64,000 nt of DNA from Clostridiales bacterium (GCA_014799665.1 JAAVHP010000010.1:62001-126000); one strand, 5' to 3'. Shown: positions 14,636 to 24,809, numbered from the stretch's first letter. Numbers and translations are program-made. Notes: generated by a model not told the origin, from the sequence alone.

Positions 14636-16653
14636 TATTTCTTTTTAACCAGCTCGACGGCAAACTCCTGCGTCTTGTTGGTAAGCTTGCGCCTGGCAAG
14701 ACCCTTGTTCATAAGCGCAACGATATTCTCGTACTCGGGACGGAAATCGGTCGGTTCGTAGTTTTCGTTCTTGATCGTGCCTTCGCCCGCCATAAGGTCG
14801 GCAATGAGCTCGAGCGCGTACTCGGTGCGTTCGTCGCCAGACAGCCTGAATTTAAGCGGCGTTCTCGGGTTGTTGAGCGCGGCAACCTTAAATTTACCGT
14901 CCGCGTATTTTTCGGGATCGAGCGCAAGGAGCAAGCATACCGTCTTGCCGCTGACGTTGATCTTTGCGACCGTCTTACGCCCTATCATATACGTTTCGGC
15001 ACGCTTGCCCTCGTTTATGCGCACGTTTTCGTAGGACAAAAGTTCGTTCTTGACGGTAGAATATCTCACCTTGTCGTCCTTGTCTAGCTGAGAGAGCCGC
15101 GCCGACAAGGTCATATCGTAGCTGAGCCGCTCGCATTCCTCTACGACGCGCGGTATAACCACCTTTCTGCGCCAAACGAGTCCTTTCGACAATAGCGAAG
15201 CGATACCCTCGTAAGGCATATAGAAGTCCTGCGCCTCGTAGTTGCGCTTTTTGGAAAGCCCAAGCGAATTCATCATATCGGCGATAAGCTCTATCGCGTA
15301 CTCCGCTTGGCGAGCGGAAGTAATTTTGAGCTTGGCGGGCGTGTTGTTCTTGTTCCGCCACATTCTGTACTTGGTATCAACGTAATCGTCGGGATCGAGC
15401 GCAAGGCTGACGTTAAGGGTCTTGCCGCGCACGGTTATGCGCGCAATGATATTTTTATCGACGGTGTACTTCTCGAAGCTCTTGGTGTCCTCGGCGGAAA
15501 CCTTGGCATACGACAAAAGCTCGTTCTTGATAAGCGAATAGAAGTCCTTGCCCTCGGGTTTGAGCTGAATGAGCCGCGCGCGGCAGGTATAGTCGTACCG
15601 TATCTTTGCGGTAGAATCGACCGCCGCCTGCGTGGTCGCCGCGACCTCGCCGAGTTCGTCCACAATATCGTGCGGCTGTTCGGGCGTGGGCGCGGGTTCC
15701 TGCACCGCTTCCTGTACGGGTTCGGGTGCGGGCGTGGCGCTCTCGATAGGCGCGACCTCGGGCGTAGCAACGGCAGTATCCGTGTTCTCCTGCACGGGCT
15801 GCTGCTCCTGAACGGGAGCGGGTTCGCTCTGCGGCATATCCGGCTCGGCGTGATCGTCCACGTCATCGCTGTACGGGCGTCTCGGAAGCGAGCCCGTACG
15901 CATAAACCGTTCGAGCTTTTTGTTCTTGCGTTTAAGATCGAGACGGTTCTTGGGGTCTCTGGAAACTATACCCAGAACGTCGGCAACGGTATTGGCGCGC
16001 GGGTTATCGGTGCCCGACAGCATCGAGCCGCTCTTTTGAAGCGCTTCCATCGCTATCCTACGCCAGGTTGTGACCTTATTAACAAACCAAATTATAATAA
16101 CTGTCAGGATAATAATGAACACTATAACGATAAGCGCGATAGCGCCCTGGCTCGACTGTATAAACCCGAATATGTATCCAAACACGCCGCAACGGTTGCC
16201 CGTATAGATACCCACTACGTCCTCGAACTCGGGGTGGATCCTATCCGTGCCGTCGGCGTTGTCGCCCCTGGTCGTGTAAGAGATACCGCCCGTTTCGCCG
16301 TCTACGCGCACTGCGGTCACGCGGTGAGTAAGAAGATATGTATTGTTTCCGTCCTTGACCTCGAAAGTTATGACCGTGCCCTCCTTAATCTCGTCGGAGC
16401 TATTGGGCACCTTCGTCACGATCATATCGCCCGTGGGGATTTCGGGCTCCATAGAATCGGTCACTACTGCAATAAGCCGATACCCGCCGAACGTGGGATA
16501 GTACCCGTCCATGAATATACACAAAAGCGAATGAACAAGCAACGCCGCGCAAATTGCAAACAGCACGGCAAGCCCGCACCAAGAAGCTATCCTGCGCGCC
16601 TTGCCCTTGTTCTTTTTCGTTTTACCGCTTTCGGACGTCGAAATCTCTCCCAT
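14635..16653 (-). CDS. SipW-like type I signal peptidase fused to two copies of an unknown domain
   Basis: N-terminal part (residues 1-200) is an archaeal/ER-type signal peptidase like Bacillus SipW: a membrane helix (about 24-48), the nucleophile in TDSMEPEIPTGD (Ser67), a His in LTHRV (His110) where most bacterial enzymes carry Lys, and a second helix (about 165-190). A Pro/Glu/Gln-rich linker (about 265-335) follows. Then come two tandem domains of about 130 residues, each with ELLSY, a GKT(L/V) strand leading into LALDP(D/E), and a YA(I/L)ELIAD helix. This domain occurs, often repeated, in uncharacterised clostridial proteins; I know no name for it. The total of 672 residues is far longer than normal SipW (about 190). 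The ATG at 16653 is chosen at family-typical position; a GTG at 16695 has no binding site. Confidence 0.75.
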   Translation of the reverse strand: MGEISTSESGKTKKNKGKARRIASWCGLAVLFAICAALLVHSLLCIFMDGYYPTFGGYRLIAVVTDSMEPEIPTGDMIVTKVPNSSDEIKEGTVITFEVKDGNNTYLLTHRVTAVRVDGETGGISYTTRGDNADGTDRIHPEFEDVVGIYTGNRCGVFGYIFGFIQSSQGAIALIVIVFIIILTVIIIWFVNKVTTWRRIAMEALQKSGSMLSGTDNPRANTVADVLGIVSRDPKNRLDLKRKNKKLERFMRTGSLPRRPYSDDVDDHAEPDMPQSEPAPVQEQQPVQENTDTAVATPEVAPIESATPAPEPVQEAVQEPAPTPEQPHDIVDELGEVAATTQAAVDSTAKIRYDYTCRARLIQLKPEGKDFYSLIKNELLSYAKVSAEDTKSFEKYTVDKNIIARITVRGKTLNVSLALDPDDYVDTKYRMWRNKNNTPAKLKITSARQAEYAIELIADMMNSLGLSKKRNYEAQDFYMPYEGIASLLSKGLVWRRKVVIPRVVEECERLSYDMTLSARLSQLDKDDKVRYSTVKNELLSYENVRINEGKRAETYMIGRKTVAKINVSGKTVCLLLALDPEKYADGKFKVAALNNPRTPLKFRLSGDERTEYALELIADLMAGEGTIKNENYEPTDFRPEYENIVALMNKGLARRKLTNKTQEFAVELVKKK

Positions 16654-16715
16654 CTGTCCTACCCCCGTATGTAAAGCGCGGTCATAAGCCCGCACCGTAA
16701 TTTCAGTCTTTTATA

Positions 16716-16744
16716 ATTATATCACCCGATAAACCGATTGTCAA
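16716..16744 (-). promoter_or_regulatory. Promoter of the SipW-like gene
   Basis: Minus strand TTGACA (16744-16739), 17-bp spacer, TATAAT (16721-16716). Confidence 0.8.
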
Positions 16745-16773
16745 TAGGCTTATGAAATTTCGATTGCAAAAAA

Positions 16774-16815
16774 CCTACTTTCTTTTTCGAAAGAAAGTAG
16801 GCAAAGAAAACTTAC
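16774..16815. repeat. Dispersed palindromic repeat, AAAGAAAG family
   Basis: CCTACTTTCTTT / AAAGAAAGTAGG with a TTCG centre, followed by CAAAGAAAACTTACG. It is nearly identical to the copy at 24541 and to the inverted copy at 62079. Confidence 0.75.
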
Positions 16816-16849
16816 GCTTATATTTTCTTAACGCTCACCGCCCTAATAT

Positions 16850-16883
16850 AAAAACTCCCAAGGCTTTTGCCTTGGGAGTTTTT
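16850..16883. terminator. Bidirectional terminator-like hairpin
   Basis: AAAAACTCCCAAGGC / GCCTTGGGAGTTTTT with a TTTT loop; A and T runs on both sides make it active in either direction. It is the older partner of the tRNA terminator at 17024-17055. Confidence 0.7.
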
Positions 16884-17023
16884 ATAGCGGGGGGCGGGAC
16901 TGGCGCGGCTTGCTAAGCAACCCGCCCGCTTCGCCGTACAGCGGCTCGCGCGTTCGCTGAAAATATGCCACAGGCATATTTTCTTAACGCTCACGCCCTA
17001 GGGTTCAAGTCCGCCCCAATATA

Positions 17024-17054
17024 AAGACTCCCAAGACTTTCGTCTTGGGAGTCT

Positions 17055-17055
<1 letters not shown>
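17024..17055 (-). terminator. Terminator of the initiator tRNA-Met gene
   Basis: Fourteen-bp stem AAGACTCCCAAGAC / GTCTTGGGAGTCTT with a 4-nt loop, starting on the last base of the encoded CCA; on the minus strand it is followed by TATATTGG, a short T-poor tail. Confidence 0.6.
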
Positions 17056-17132
<77 letters not shown>

Positions 17133-17148
17133 TCAATCGTGTTTATGT

Positions 17149-17177
17149 ATTATACTATTAAAAACCACGTTTGTCAA
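17149..17177 (-). promoter_or_regulatory. Promoter of the tRNA-Met gene
   Basis: Minus strand TTGACA (17177-17172), 17-bp spacer, TATAAT (17154-17149), 16 bp before the tRNA 5' end. Consensus boxes suggest the gene is (or was) strongly expressed. Confidence 0.8.
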
Positions 17178-17322
17178 CCGTTTTCACACTTATTATATGA
17201 CAATTACGGCGCGAGTTTTGCCGAATTCGAATTTTATCCTCGCTTTTTAATTGCCAATTCTTAATTTTTAATTGATTTTTAGGTCTTTTTCAACAAAATT
17301 TCTCGGTTTTGTCTAAATGTTA

Positions 17323-17351
17323 TTGACTTTTGCGGCATAAAATGTTACAAT
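17323..17351 (+). promoter_or_regulatory. Promoter of the giant repetitive protein gene
   Basis: TTGACT (17323-17328), 17-bp spacer, TACAAT (17346-17351). Leader of about 72 nt to the ATG at 17430, with GGAGGATAT as binding site. Confidence 0.75.
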
Positions 17352-17429
17352 TAGCATTAAGACAACGACTATTTCAGTCTTTTCGGTCTTTTTAAATTAA
17401 ATTGTGCCGAACTTCGTTTCGGAGGATAT

Positions 17430-20400
17430 ATGCAACCCAAATCTTTAATGAAGAAATCCACGTTCTTTAAGCGACGTAAAATATTAATTTTGTCTTTGAT
17501 CATAGTTCTTGTCATCGGTGTGCTTGCGGGCTTTACCGATCCTTTCAAGTCCGACGGGACTATACATAAAGCAGGCTTCGGCGAAACGATAGTCATGGAA
17601 AAAGAGCTGCCCGACAGCGGCACGCCGAGCGATTACGACCTTATATCCAACCTTCAATTCGCTGCGTACAAGATCCACCACGCGTCCTTCTTTAAGGGCG
17701 TATCGGACGGTGCGAGTTCGGCGGACCTTGGCATATCCTCTTACACTCAGAGCATTCACAACACCCGCGTTGCAACGGGCGACGGTATAGTCTACGCGGA
17801 AACGATCTCCTCGTCCTCGCTCAAAAACCTTGCCGAACAGAAATACGCCGACAACGGCATTATAATATTCCGCCCGTCGACCTCGGTCAGCAACGGCAAA
17901 GCGACCTACGGCGACAAGGCGTACGCAATGAGCTACGACGATTACAGCGCGGCGTACGGCACCGTACCCAACCAGCTCAGCAAATACGTAGTAACCAAAG
18001 AAACGATCCTCGGTGTTAAAGACCTTAACGCGCCGCAAACGCAATCTCAGGCGAACGGCGTTCTCACGTCGAGCGACGAAAGCGACGACGGGTTCGGCTT
18101 CGACTTTTACGTTCCCGAAAACCTCGTTCGCGGCGAGGACGGCAATTACCTGTTCGAGCTCACCCTCGACGCCGACAAAAGCTCCATTTATTACCGCAAC
18201 GAGGTCAGAACGCTCGGCGGCGCCGACCAGAACCCCAAGTTCTATGCGGTCACGCTCACCGTGTGTATCGACGAGAACTGGACTCCGCTGTACGTAACGG
18301 TAGTCGAGAACTACGACATAGCGATCCCCGTACTCGGTGCAATGAACTGCACGAGCAAGGTCACCGAAATATTCACGCAGATAGACGATCCCAACGGCGA
18401 AGTTCCCGAACGCGATTTCTTCACGCCGTTCGTAGAGCAAGCCAAGCTCGACGGGTTCACCCCGCCGGAAATTCCCGCAGGCTCGTCCTCGCCCGCCGAC
18501 TATCTCGCGGGCGCGTTTGCCGATTACATAAGCGGAGCAAAGAACCTCGATCTTTCGCTCGATATAAAGAACGACTACCTTTCGGCGTACAACGTAAAGG
18601 CTTCGGTCAACATAAAGGACCTCGATATTCAAGCGCTAATCGGCTCGCTGTACTTCCGCTACGCCGACGACCGCGTAAATATAAAATGCAATAACGTAAA
18701 CGGCTATATCGAAGCGAGCGACCTCGCGGCGCTTTCGGGCAACGCGGATATAGCGGCGCTCATGTCCGCCCTGCCCAAGCTCGACTTGGACGTTACCCAA
18801 ATTTTCGGCGGTGATATGCTCGGGCGCGTGTTCAACGACTGCGAAATGACGAGCGACAAGGGCGTTACCCGTATCCGTATGCCCTTCGACCTCGACCTCG
18901 ACGTTATCGATCCGTCGCTCGGCAAAGCGAATATCGACGCATCCATTTATATCCGCGACGACGACAAAGCTCTTCAATCGATATCGGGTGTTGTCGAAAT
19001 TCTCGGTCAAACGATCAAGATCGAAGCGAAACCGCTCAAACAAGCATTCTCCGCACCCTCGACCGACGGCGCGGTCAACCTTAAAGGCGCGCTCGACTTT
19101 ATCCCCGATATCATCAAGACCGCAACGAGCAAAACGTTCGGCGTAAGCGGCAATATCGCGGCACAGGGCGCTACCGTAGGCGTAACCGCGTATATCGACA
19201 CGACCGACAGAATAACCGCCGACGCGGTTTTATCTATGCTCGGCGTCGACCTTTCCGTCAAGTACGTAAACGACGTTGTTTACGTAAAAGTCGGCAATAT
19301 CGACGCGCGCGGCACGGCGGAAGATCTCCCCGACCTACTTAAAGCGATACAAGCGATCAGCGGCATGGACGTCGACGCGCTCGTTAAAACGCTTAAAACG
19401 ATAATGCCCACCACACTGAGCGAATACACAAATATGTTAAACTCGCTCACCGTCACCGATAACGAACTCGGTATCGGCTTAAAATTCCTCACCGCGCCTA
19501 TCGATATTAAGCTCACCCGCGACGACGGCAAGCTGAGCGGCGTGAACTTCGGGATCGACTTCGACAGGTTCGGCATCAAGGTCAACGCCTCGGCAGACCT
19601 TGCCCTCGCCTACCCCGAGCCCCGCGCGGTGGAAGTTCCCACGGGCGCCGAGTATATCACCTTCGCTCAGCTCACTGCGATTATAAAAAGCGCCATTCCG
19701 TACGCGCAAGCAAAAGGCTTCGACCTTTCGCTCGGCGGCAAAGCGGGCAGACACTCGGTTACCGGCAACGCCGCTATCGATATTTCGGGCGACGAGATAA
19801 ACGCCTGCGGCAGCATTTCGGCGTTCGGTCAAGCTATCGACTTCGCGGTAGCGGACGGCACGACCTATGTTTCGAACGGCAAGCTTAAATTCAAGGGCAA
19901 CGCCGACAGCATAGGCGCGATCAAGCCCGCCGCAACCGAGCTTATGAACAACGTAACGATCGAGCAAACAATCGACGTTACCAAGCTTATAAATACAATG
20001 CTCGATTCCGTCAAGTCGGTGACCGTCGACGAAAACGGCGTGCTTTACGTAAACATCAAGCGCGGCGACGATATTTCGCTCACCGTTTCCGTCGACATCG
20101 TAAACGGGATAGTCACGGCAAACGGCACCGCGCTCGGCTATGCTATCGATATTACGGCTGACATGGTTATCACCGACGGCGTAACGGTAGACGAGCCGCA
20201 GGATAAATACGAATATATAGATATATCGGTTTTCGCCGAAACGCTCGAAAAAGCCGCGGAGATAGTCGACGCAGGAGCGTTCGCCGCCGATATGCAGGTA
20301 AACGCGCTCGGGCAGAGCTATGCGGCGAAGATAACCGTCGACTTTGCGGACGGCGCGCTCAAAGCCTCGCTCGATATGCAGGACCTCGGTCTTAACGCAA

Positions 20401-23400
20401 CGGTTATCGGCAAAACCGCTTACGTATCCTATAAGCAAATCAATATCGTAGGCAGTACGGACGATATTCCCGCGCTATTGACCGCGCTCGGCGATATCAT
20501 CCCGACCGATATTCAAAAGATAATAGACGCCGTTTTGAACGGCAATATCGAAGTTCTCAAAACGATAAACACCGCGCTGTCCGCACTCACCTCGCTTACG
20601 TACTCCGACGGCGCACTCACCGCCGTGATAGACAGTAACGACCTTTCGGTCGCGGTAACGCTCGCACTCGATTTGAGCAATATCGAGCTTATAACGAGCG
20701 TGGACGGCGAACAGGTCAAAGCTTCGCTCACGGGCTTAGCAGCGACGAACGATCGCGTGAACACGCCCGTCGGCGAGTTCGCGCAAGCAAGCGAAATAAT
20801 AAAAGCCGCGCAGCCGTTCATTCCGCTCGCGCTCGATATCCTTTCGAGCAAGGCAATGTCGGTATCGCTCGGCGGCAATATAAACGGCTATACCCTTTCT
20901 TCGGTCGACGGCGAAGAAGTACGGACCGAAGTAATTACCCCCTATTCGGGCAACGTTTATATCGGCTTCGAGCACGGGTTGCAGGCGCAAGCCGAGCTTA
21001 CGATAAGCGGCGTTAAGGTCGTTATATCGATAACGAACGGCAAGATCTACGCGTCGATCGGCGACGGCATCAAGATTTACGAACAGCTTTCGCTTAACGC
21101 TATCTACGATATCCTCGAAAAGATCGACGGAATAAAAGCGGGCGTTTACGAAAAAGCGACCGCGATCATCGACGCGATTCTCAACACCACACTCGATCAA
21201 ATTATAGACGCCGCGTCGCTCTACCCCGTGCAAAACGGGTTCGGGCTGTCGCTTACCGATATCATTCCCGACGTTTCGTCGGTTATCTCGCTCGACTTTG
21301 TAAACGACGATAAGCTCGCCGCGCTCGGGCTTAATATCCAAATCAACGAAACTTCTATCGAGCTTGCGCTCACATCCGTGTACGGCGAGAACGGCACGCT
21401 CCAAACCTTGTCGGCAAGCGGCGAAGTTTATTCGCTCGATCTCGGCATACAAGCCGCCGACGTGAAAACGGTAGCCGTAACCGACGAAGCCGATTATATC
21501 CCGCTGTCGCTCGTGACCGAGTATATCGCGCCCGCGTTCGATTTGATCGAGAGCGCACACGGCGCAAAATACATAACGCTCGATCTCGGCGCGACGGCGG
21601 AGCTGTGGAACGGCAAGACCACCGATATAAGCGGCACCGTCGCAATATCGCTCGACCCGTTGGCGGTCGAAGCCAAGCTTAACCTGTTCGACGGCACTGC
21701 CGATACGACGGAGGTTAATATCAAGCTCGTCGGCAAAAAGGTTTACGTAGACAGCGGTAAAATCAAGCTGTCCTTCGATATCGACGCCGACCGCGAACGT
21801 ATTTACGAGGTACTCACCCACTATTTGGACGAGGACCACTACTTAATGCAAGAGGTCAAAAAGCTTCTTGTCGGCGGCACGAGCGCGAGCGCGTTCAGCA
21901 GCATTTCGCTCCTTGTAGAACGGCTCGGCGAGATTTCGGGCGCGCGCGATATTCAAAACGTAATAGGGCTCACGCTCTCGTCGGTCGGCAATATCGCGGG
22001 CGACAGCACGCTCAAAACGCTCATCGGTATGTTCAACGTTCTCGCAAGGAACGGCGAGCTTACCGTCGGCGTCAACGCGCTCGGCATGACGGTAAACGCC
22101 ACCCCGCACCTTACATATACCGAGGACGGCGCGTACATAAGCGGCGCGACCGCTACCACAAACCTGTCGCTCGGCGGCAAGGCGATCGGGCTGAGCTTCA
22201 ACGTAACCGATTACTATATCGGCTCGACAGCTATCGAAATCACCGCGCCCGCCGCCGATTACGTCTCGATCGCCGAGTTCGTCGAAGCGATAGACAACGG
22301 CGTAAGCACGTTTACCACCAAGTACGAGCGTATCGAGGGCGACAACGTATTCGAGGATATAACCGTCGAGGCGCAGTCGTTCAAATTCGATTACGAAATC
22401 TTCGCTATCGAAACGAACGAGAACGGCGAAGCGGTCAAGGACGCCGAGGGCAGAGATAAACCGCTCACTGTAAACGGCGTTAAAGCGGTCGCCAAAAAGA
22501 TAAGCGTAAAGAATATCGACGGCAAGTCGGCGCTCAAACTCAGCTTCGTACACCAAGCGGACGAAAACGGCAAGCCGATCGAGGGCAGCGGCAAATACAA
22601 GCTCAATCTCGAAGCACATATCTATATAGATATCCAAACGGCAACCGACGGCAATTACAACGCTTGGTCGAGCGGCAATACCCTGCCCGTCTATCTCGAC
22701 CTGTACGTCGTGAACAACAGCAGCTATCCCGACGGCTTAGCTTTCGTCGACTACCGCGAGCAGGCGGCGGACGGCACGGGCGAACGCATTTCCATAGACT
22801 ACCGCTCGGTATTGCAGATCGTTGCGGCAGTGCTCAACATAATGGGCTTGGACGACGAAACGGTCGGTCAGCTCGTCGGTAAAGAAAACGTGCAAAAGCT
22901 CGACACCACCGTGTTCGAATCGATGGACATTGCGGGACTTAACGAATTAAAAGCAACGCTCAAAAACGGCGTTAAAGCCTTGAACTACGCCAAGGACGGC
23001 GCGGCTAAACTCGGCGAAGCATGGAACACGGTATTTACCGCAGGCAGTATCGACGGATTGACCGCACAGCTCGAAACGCTTGCCGAACAATTAGGCGAAG
23101 CAACCGAACTGTTCGAGCTTGCAAAGAACGCAATGACGGGCGAAGCTACGGCAGACGAACAGCCCGAAGAACAACCCGCGCAGGGCGACGGCAAGGTAAA
23201 CGGCAAGCTGTTCAAGGATATAGTAAACGGTATATCGTTCAAAACCGAAACAAGCGGCGCGCACAAGATTCTGTCCGCCGATATCGATAACGAAGTCACC
23301 ACGCAGACCGAAGGCACGTCGAACGTAACCGTAAAGATGACGGACGGCGCGGTCAAGAACACCGTAGAGGAAATCACGGTCGGCGGGCTCGACGTCAACA

Positions 23401-24494
23401 CCGCTAAGCTCAAAACCTTCGCCCTACCCTTCGAAGCAGGCGCAGAGGTAGAGATAGAAATTCCCGCCGATTACAACCAAAACAACGGCAAAGCCGACTA
23501 TTCGGATATCTCCAAGGTCAAGCACCTGTTATACGACGTAATGAATACGGCGGGTATGATGGAGTTTGAAATCGGCAGCACGGACGCAAGCAGCTCCAAT
23601 ACCGATAATGTCAGCATTACAATATCATTAGGCACTCTCGATATAATCAATATAAAAATACGCATCAACGCAAAAGTAAAGATTATGAGTAAGACCGAAT
23701 ACTTACCTTTGCTGACCGAGGAAGAAAAGCTCGAACTGATCGCAAGCAACGCCGGAACGTTACCGCAGTTCATGACAGCCGCCGCAATAACTATAAATAA
23801 CAGCGGCAACACAACCTATGTTCACGATAGCCAAACCCAGTTATTCTTCTTCAATAACAAGATATACATAAGCGGCGCGGAGGAGTACACGACGGGCACT
23901 ATAATTAAAAGCTACAAAACAAGACAAATCGCCGTCGTTTATACGCTCGAAGACATGGCGAATCTGATGTCCGATACCGATAAGCTGATGGATAATTTCG
24001 TATTCTATCTCATACCGTTCAAATCCAAAGTCCTAGCTGTTATAAATCTCAGAGATATGGTTAAGGAGCAAATCAAAAAAGATTATTCGGCGAACGCAAC
24101 GCCCAAAACGTTTGCCAATATCTTCGGCGGATATAACTATAACGACGGAAATCATACTTTTAACTTAGACTTACAGGCATTAGCTCAAAACACAATGCTT
24201 GGAAACGCCGAAATCATATTTAACGGCGCGAACAACGAGGACGACGACGATATTGTAACGAACAACTACGTAAGCAAGCTGACTGCAAAAATAGACATTA
24301 TGAGCTTCGTTAATATCAATTTGACCGAAACGCTAAGAAACGTAAACCTAGACCAAGAAACGCAAACCATTTCGTCGAGCGGCTTGGGCGATATAAAGGT
24401 ACAAAGCGTGGGAAATCTCGGCACGTACGACTTCGTAACTACGATAGGTCAAATCAAAAACTACACCGCCTGGACGCCTTACAGCCAATTGTAA
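17430..24494 (+). CDS. Giant exported repetitive protein (2354 aa), function unknown
   Basis: The largest gene here and one of very few on the plus strand. An N-terminal basic patch and a hydrophobic helix (ILILSLIIVLVIGVLAGF, about residues 16-33) form a signal anchor or uncleaved signal. The rest is predicted surface-exposed, acidic and Asp/Ala/Gly/Ile-rich. A segment of the type (V/T)YV..G.(I/L).(I/F)...DD(I/L)P.LL recurs at about residues 407, 615, 810, 996, 1205 and 1437, giving a repeat unit of about 190-230 residues. The alternating strands around it recall LppX/LolA-like lipid-carrier folds, but that is a guess. From about residue 1640 the repeats fade and a different, Asn/Lys-richer region runs to the end. 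No LPxTG or S-layer motif is seen. GGAGG precedes the ATG. Confidence 0.6.
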   Translation: MQPKSLMKKSTFFKRRKILILSLIIVLVIGVLAGFTDPFKSDGTIHKAGFGETIVMEKELPDSGTPSDYDLISNLQFAAYKIHHASFFKGVSDGASSADLGISSYTQSIHNTRVATGDGIVYAETISSSSLKNLAEQKYADNGIIIFRPSTSVSNGKATYGDKAYAMSYDDYSAAYGTVPNQLSKYVVTKETILGVKDLNAPQTQSQANGVLTSSDESDDGFGFDFYVPENLVRGEDGNYLFELTLDADKSSIYYRNEVRTLGGADQNPKFYAVTLTVCIDENWTPLYVTVVENYDIAIPVLGAMNCTSKVTEIFTQIDDPNGEVPERDFFTPFVEQAKLDGFTPPEIPAGSSSPADYLAGAFADYISGAKNLDLSLDIKNDYLSAYNVKASVNIKDLDIQALIGSLYFRYADDRVNIKCNNVNGYIEASDLAALSGNADIAALMSALPKLDLDVTQIFGGDMLGRVFNDCEMTSDKGVTRIRMPFDLDLDVIDPSLGKANIDASIYIRDDDKALQSISGVVEILGQTIKIEAKPLKQAFSAPSTDGAVNLKGALDFIPDIIKTATSKTFGVSGNIAAQGATVGVTAYIDTTDRITADAVLSMLGVDLSVKYVNDVVYVKVGNIDARGTAEDLPDLLKAIQAISGMDVDALVKTLKTIMPTTLSEYTNMLNSLTVTDNELGIGLKFLTAPIDIKLTRDDGKLSGVNFGIDFDRFGIKVNASADLALAYPEPRAVEVPTGAEYITFAQLTAIIKSAIPYAQAKGFDLSLGGKAGRHSVTGNAAIDISGDEINACGSISAFGQAIDFAVADGTTYVSNGKLKFKGNADSIGAIKPAATELMNNVTIEQTIDVTKLINTMLDSVKSVTVDENGVLYVNIKRGDDISLTVSVDIVNGIVTANGTALGYAIDITADMVITDGVTVDEPQDKYEYIDISVFAETLEKAAEIVDAGAFAADMQVNALGQSYAAKITVDFADGALKASLDMQDLGLNATVIGKTAYVSYKQINIVGSTDDIPALLTALGDIIPTDIQKIIDAVLNGNIEVLKTINTALSALTSLTYSDGALTAVIDSNDLSVAVTLALDLSNIELITSVDGEQVKASLTGLAATNDRVNTPVGEFAQASEIIKAAQPFIPLALDILSSKAMSVSLGGNINGYTLSSVDGEEVRTEVITPYSGNVYIGFEHGLQAQAELTISGVKVVISITNGKIYASIGDGIKIYEQLSLNAIYDILEKIDGIKAGVYEKATAIIDAILNTTLDQIIDAASLYPVQNGFGLSLTDIIPDVSSVISLDFVNDDKLAALGLNIQINETSIELALTSVYGENGTLQTLSASGEVYSLDLGIQAADVKTVAVTDEADYIPLSLVTEYIAPAFDLIESAHGAKYITLDLGATAELWNGKTTDISGTVAISLDPLAVEAKLNLFDGTADTTEVNIKLVGKKVYVDSGKIKLSFDIDADRERIYEVLTHYLDEDHYLMQEVKKLLVGGTSASAFSSISLLVERLGEISGARDIQNVIGLTLSSVGNIAGDSTLKTLIGMFNVLARNGELTVGVNALGMTVNATPHLTYTEDGAYISGATATTNLSLGGKAIGLSFNVTDYYIGSTAIEITAPAADYVSIAEFVEAIDNGVSTFTTKYERIEGDNVFEDITVEAQSFKFDYEIFAIETNENGEAVKDAEGRDKPLTVNGVKAVAKKISVKNIDGKSALKLSFVHQADENGKPIEGSGKYKLNLEAHIYIDIQTATDGNYNAWSSGNTLPVYLDLYVVNNSSYPDGLAFVDYREQAADGTGERISIDYRSVLQIVAAVLNIMGLDDETVGQLVGKENVQKLDTTVFESMDIAGLNELKATLKNGVKALNYAKDGAAKLGEAWNTVFTAGSIDGLTAQLETLAEQLGEATELFELAKNAMTGEATADEQPEEQPAQGDGKVNGKLFKDIVNGISFKTETSGAHKILSADIDNEVTTQTEGTSNVTVKMTDGAVKNTVEEITVGGLDVNTAKLKTFALPFEAGAEVEIEIPADYNQNNGKADYSDISKVKHLLYDVMNTAGMMEFEIGSTDASSSNTDNVSITISLGTLDIINIKIRINAKVKIMSKTEYLPLLTEEEKLELIASNAGTLPQFMTAAAITINNSGNTTYVHDSQTQLFFFNNKIYISGAEEYTTGTIIKSYKTRQIAVVYTLEDMANLMSDTDKLMDNFVFYLIPFKSKVLAVINLRDMVKEQIKKDYSANATPKTFANIFGGYNYNDGNHTFNLDLQALAQNTMLGNAEIIFNGANNEDDDDIVTNNYVSKLTAKIDIMSFVNINLTETLRNVNLDQETQTISSSGLGDIKVQSVGNLGTYDFVTTIGQIKNYTAWTPYSQL

Positions 24495-24502
24495 TTTTTT
24501 CT

Positions 24503-24584
24503 CTTCTTTCTTGTGAACAAGAAAGAAGCAAAGAAAACTTCTTACTTTCTTTTTCGAAAGAAAGTAAGCAAAGAAAACTTACGT
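24503..24584. repeat. Two adjacent palindromic repeats, AAAGAAAG family
   Basis: Copy 1 (24503-24540): CTTCTTTCTTGT / ACAAGAAAGAAG then CAAAGAAAACTT. Copy 2 (24541-24584): CTTACTTTCTTT / AAAGAAAGTAAG then CAAAGAAAACTTACG. The two copies have different stem sequences but intact pairing and the same tail. They lie just after the giant gene and could also act as its terminator. Confidence 0.75.
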
Positions 24585-24600
24585 TAAATAACTATTAAAT

Positions 24601-24642
24601 AAACAATACCGCCTACTCTATATAGAGCAGACGGTATTGTTT
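24601..24642. terminator. Long hairpin, likely bidirectional terminator between convergent genes
   Basis: AAACAATACCG / CGGTATTGTTT outer stem with an imperfect inner stem CTACTC/GAGCAG around TATATA. It lies between the plus-strand giant gene and the minus-strand potD. Confidence 0.65.
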
Positions 24643-24658
24643 ATATTATAATATTTTA

Positions 24659-24809
24659 ACGTAAAAGTTTCTTGCCTACTTCTTTTCAAAGCAACGTCGA
24701 GAAACGTCTTACGAAAAGCTCTTATTCGGGTGTTTTGCAAAAACCACCCGCACAATTCCACACCCGACACTAAAAGTTTCTTGCTTACTTCTTTTCAAAG
24801 AAGTAAGTT
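24659..24809. repeat. Inverted, partly degraded AAAGAAAG-family repeats before potD end
   Basis: A half copy at about 24659-24692 (ACGTAAAAGTTTCTTGCC then ACTTCTTTTCAAAG) and a full inverted copy at about 24771-24809 (tail TAAAAGTTTCTTGC, then CTTACTTCTTTTC/GAAGTAAG). The right end runs into the potD stop codon. The region 24495-24807 contains no gene. Confidence 0.6.

Noticed and set aside
15307..16674. A 455-codon plus-strand frame opposite the SipW-like gene
   Set aside because: Antisense shadow; the minus-strand frame has recognisable peptidase motifs and a promoter.
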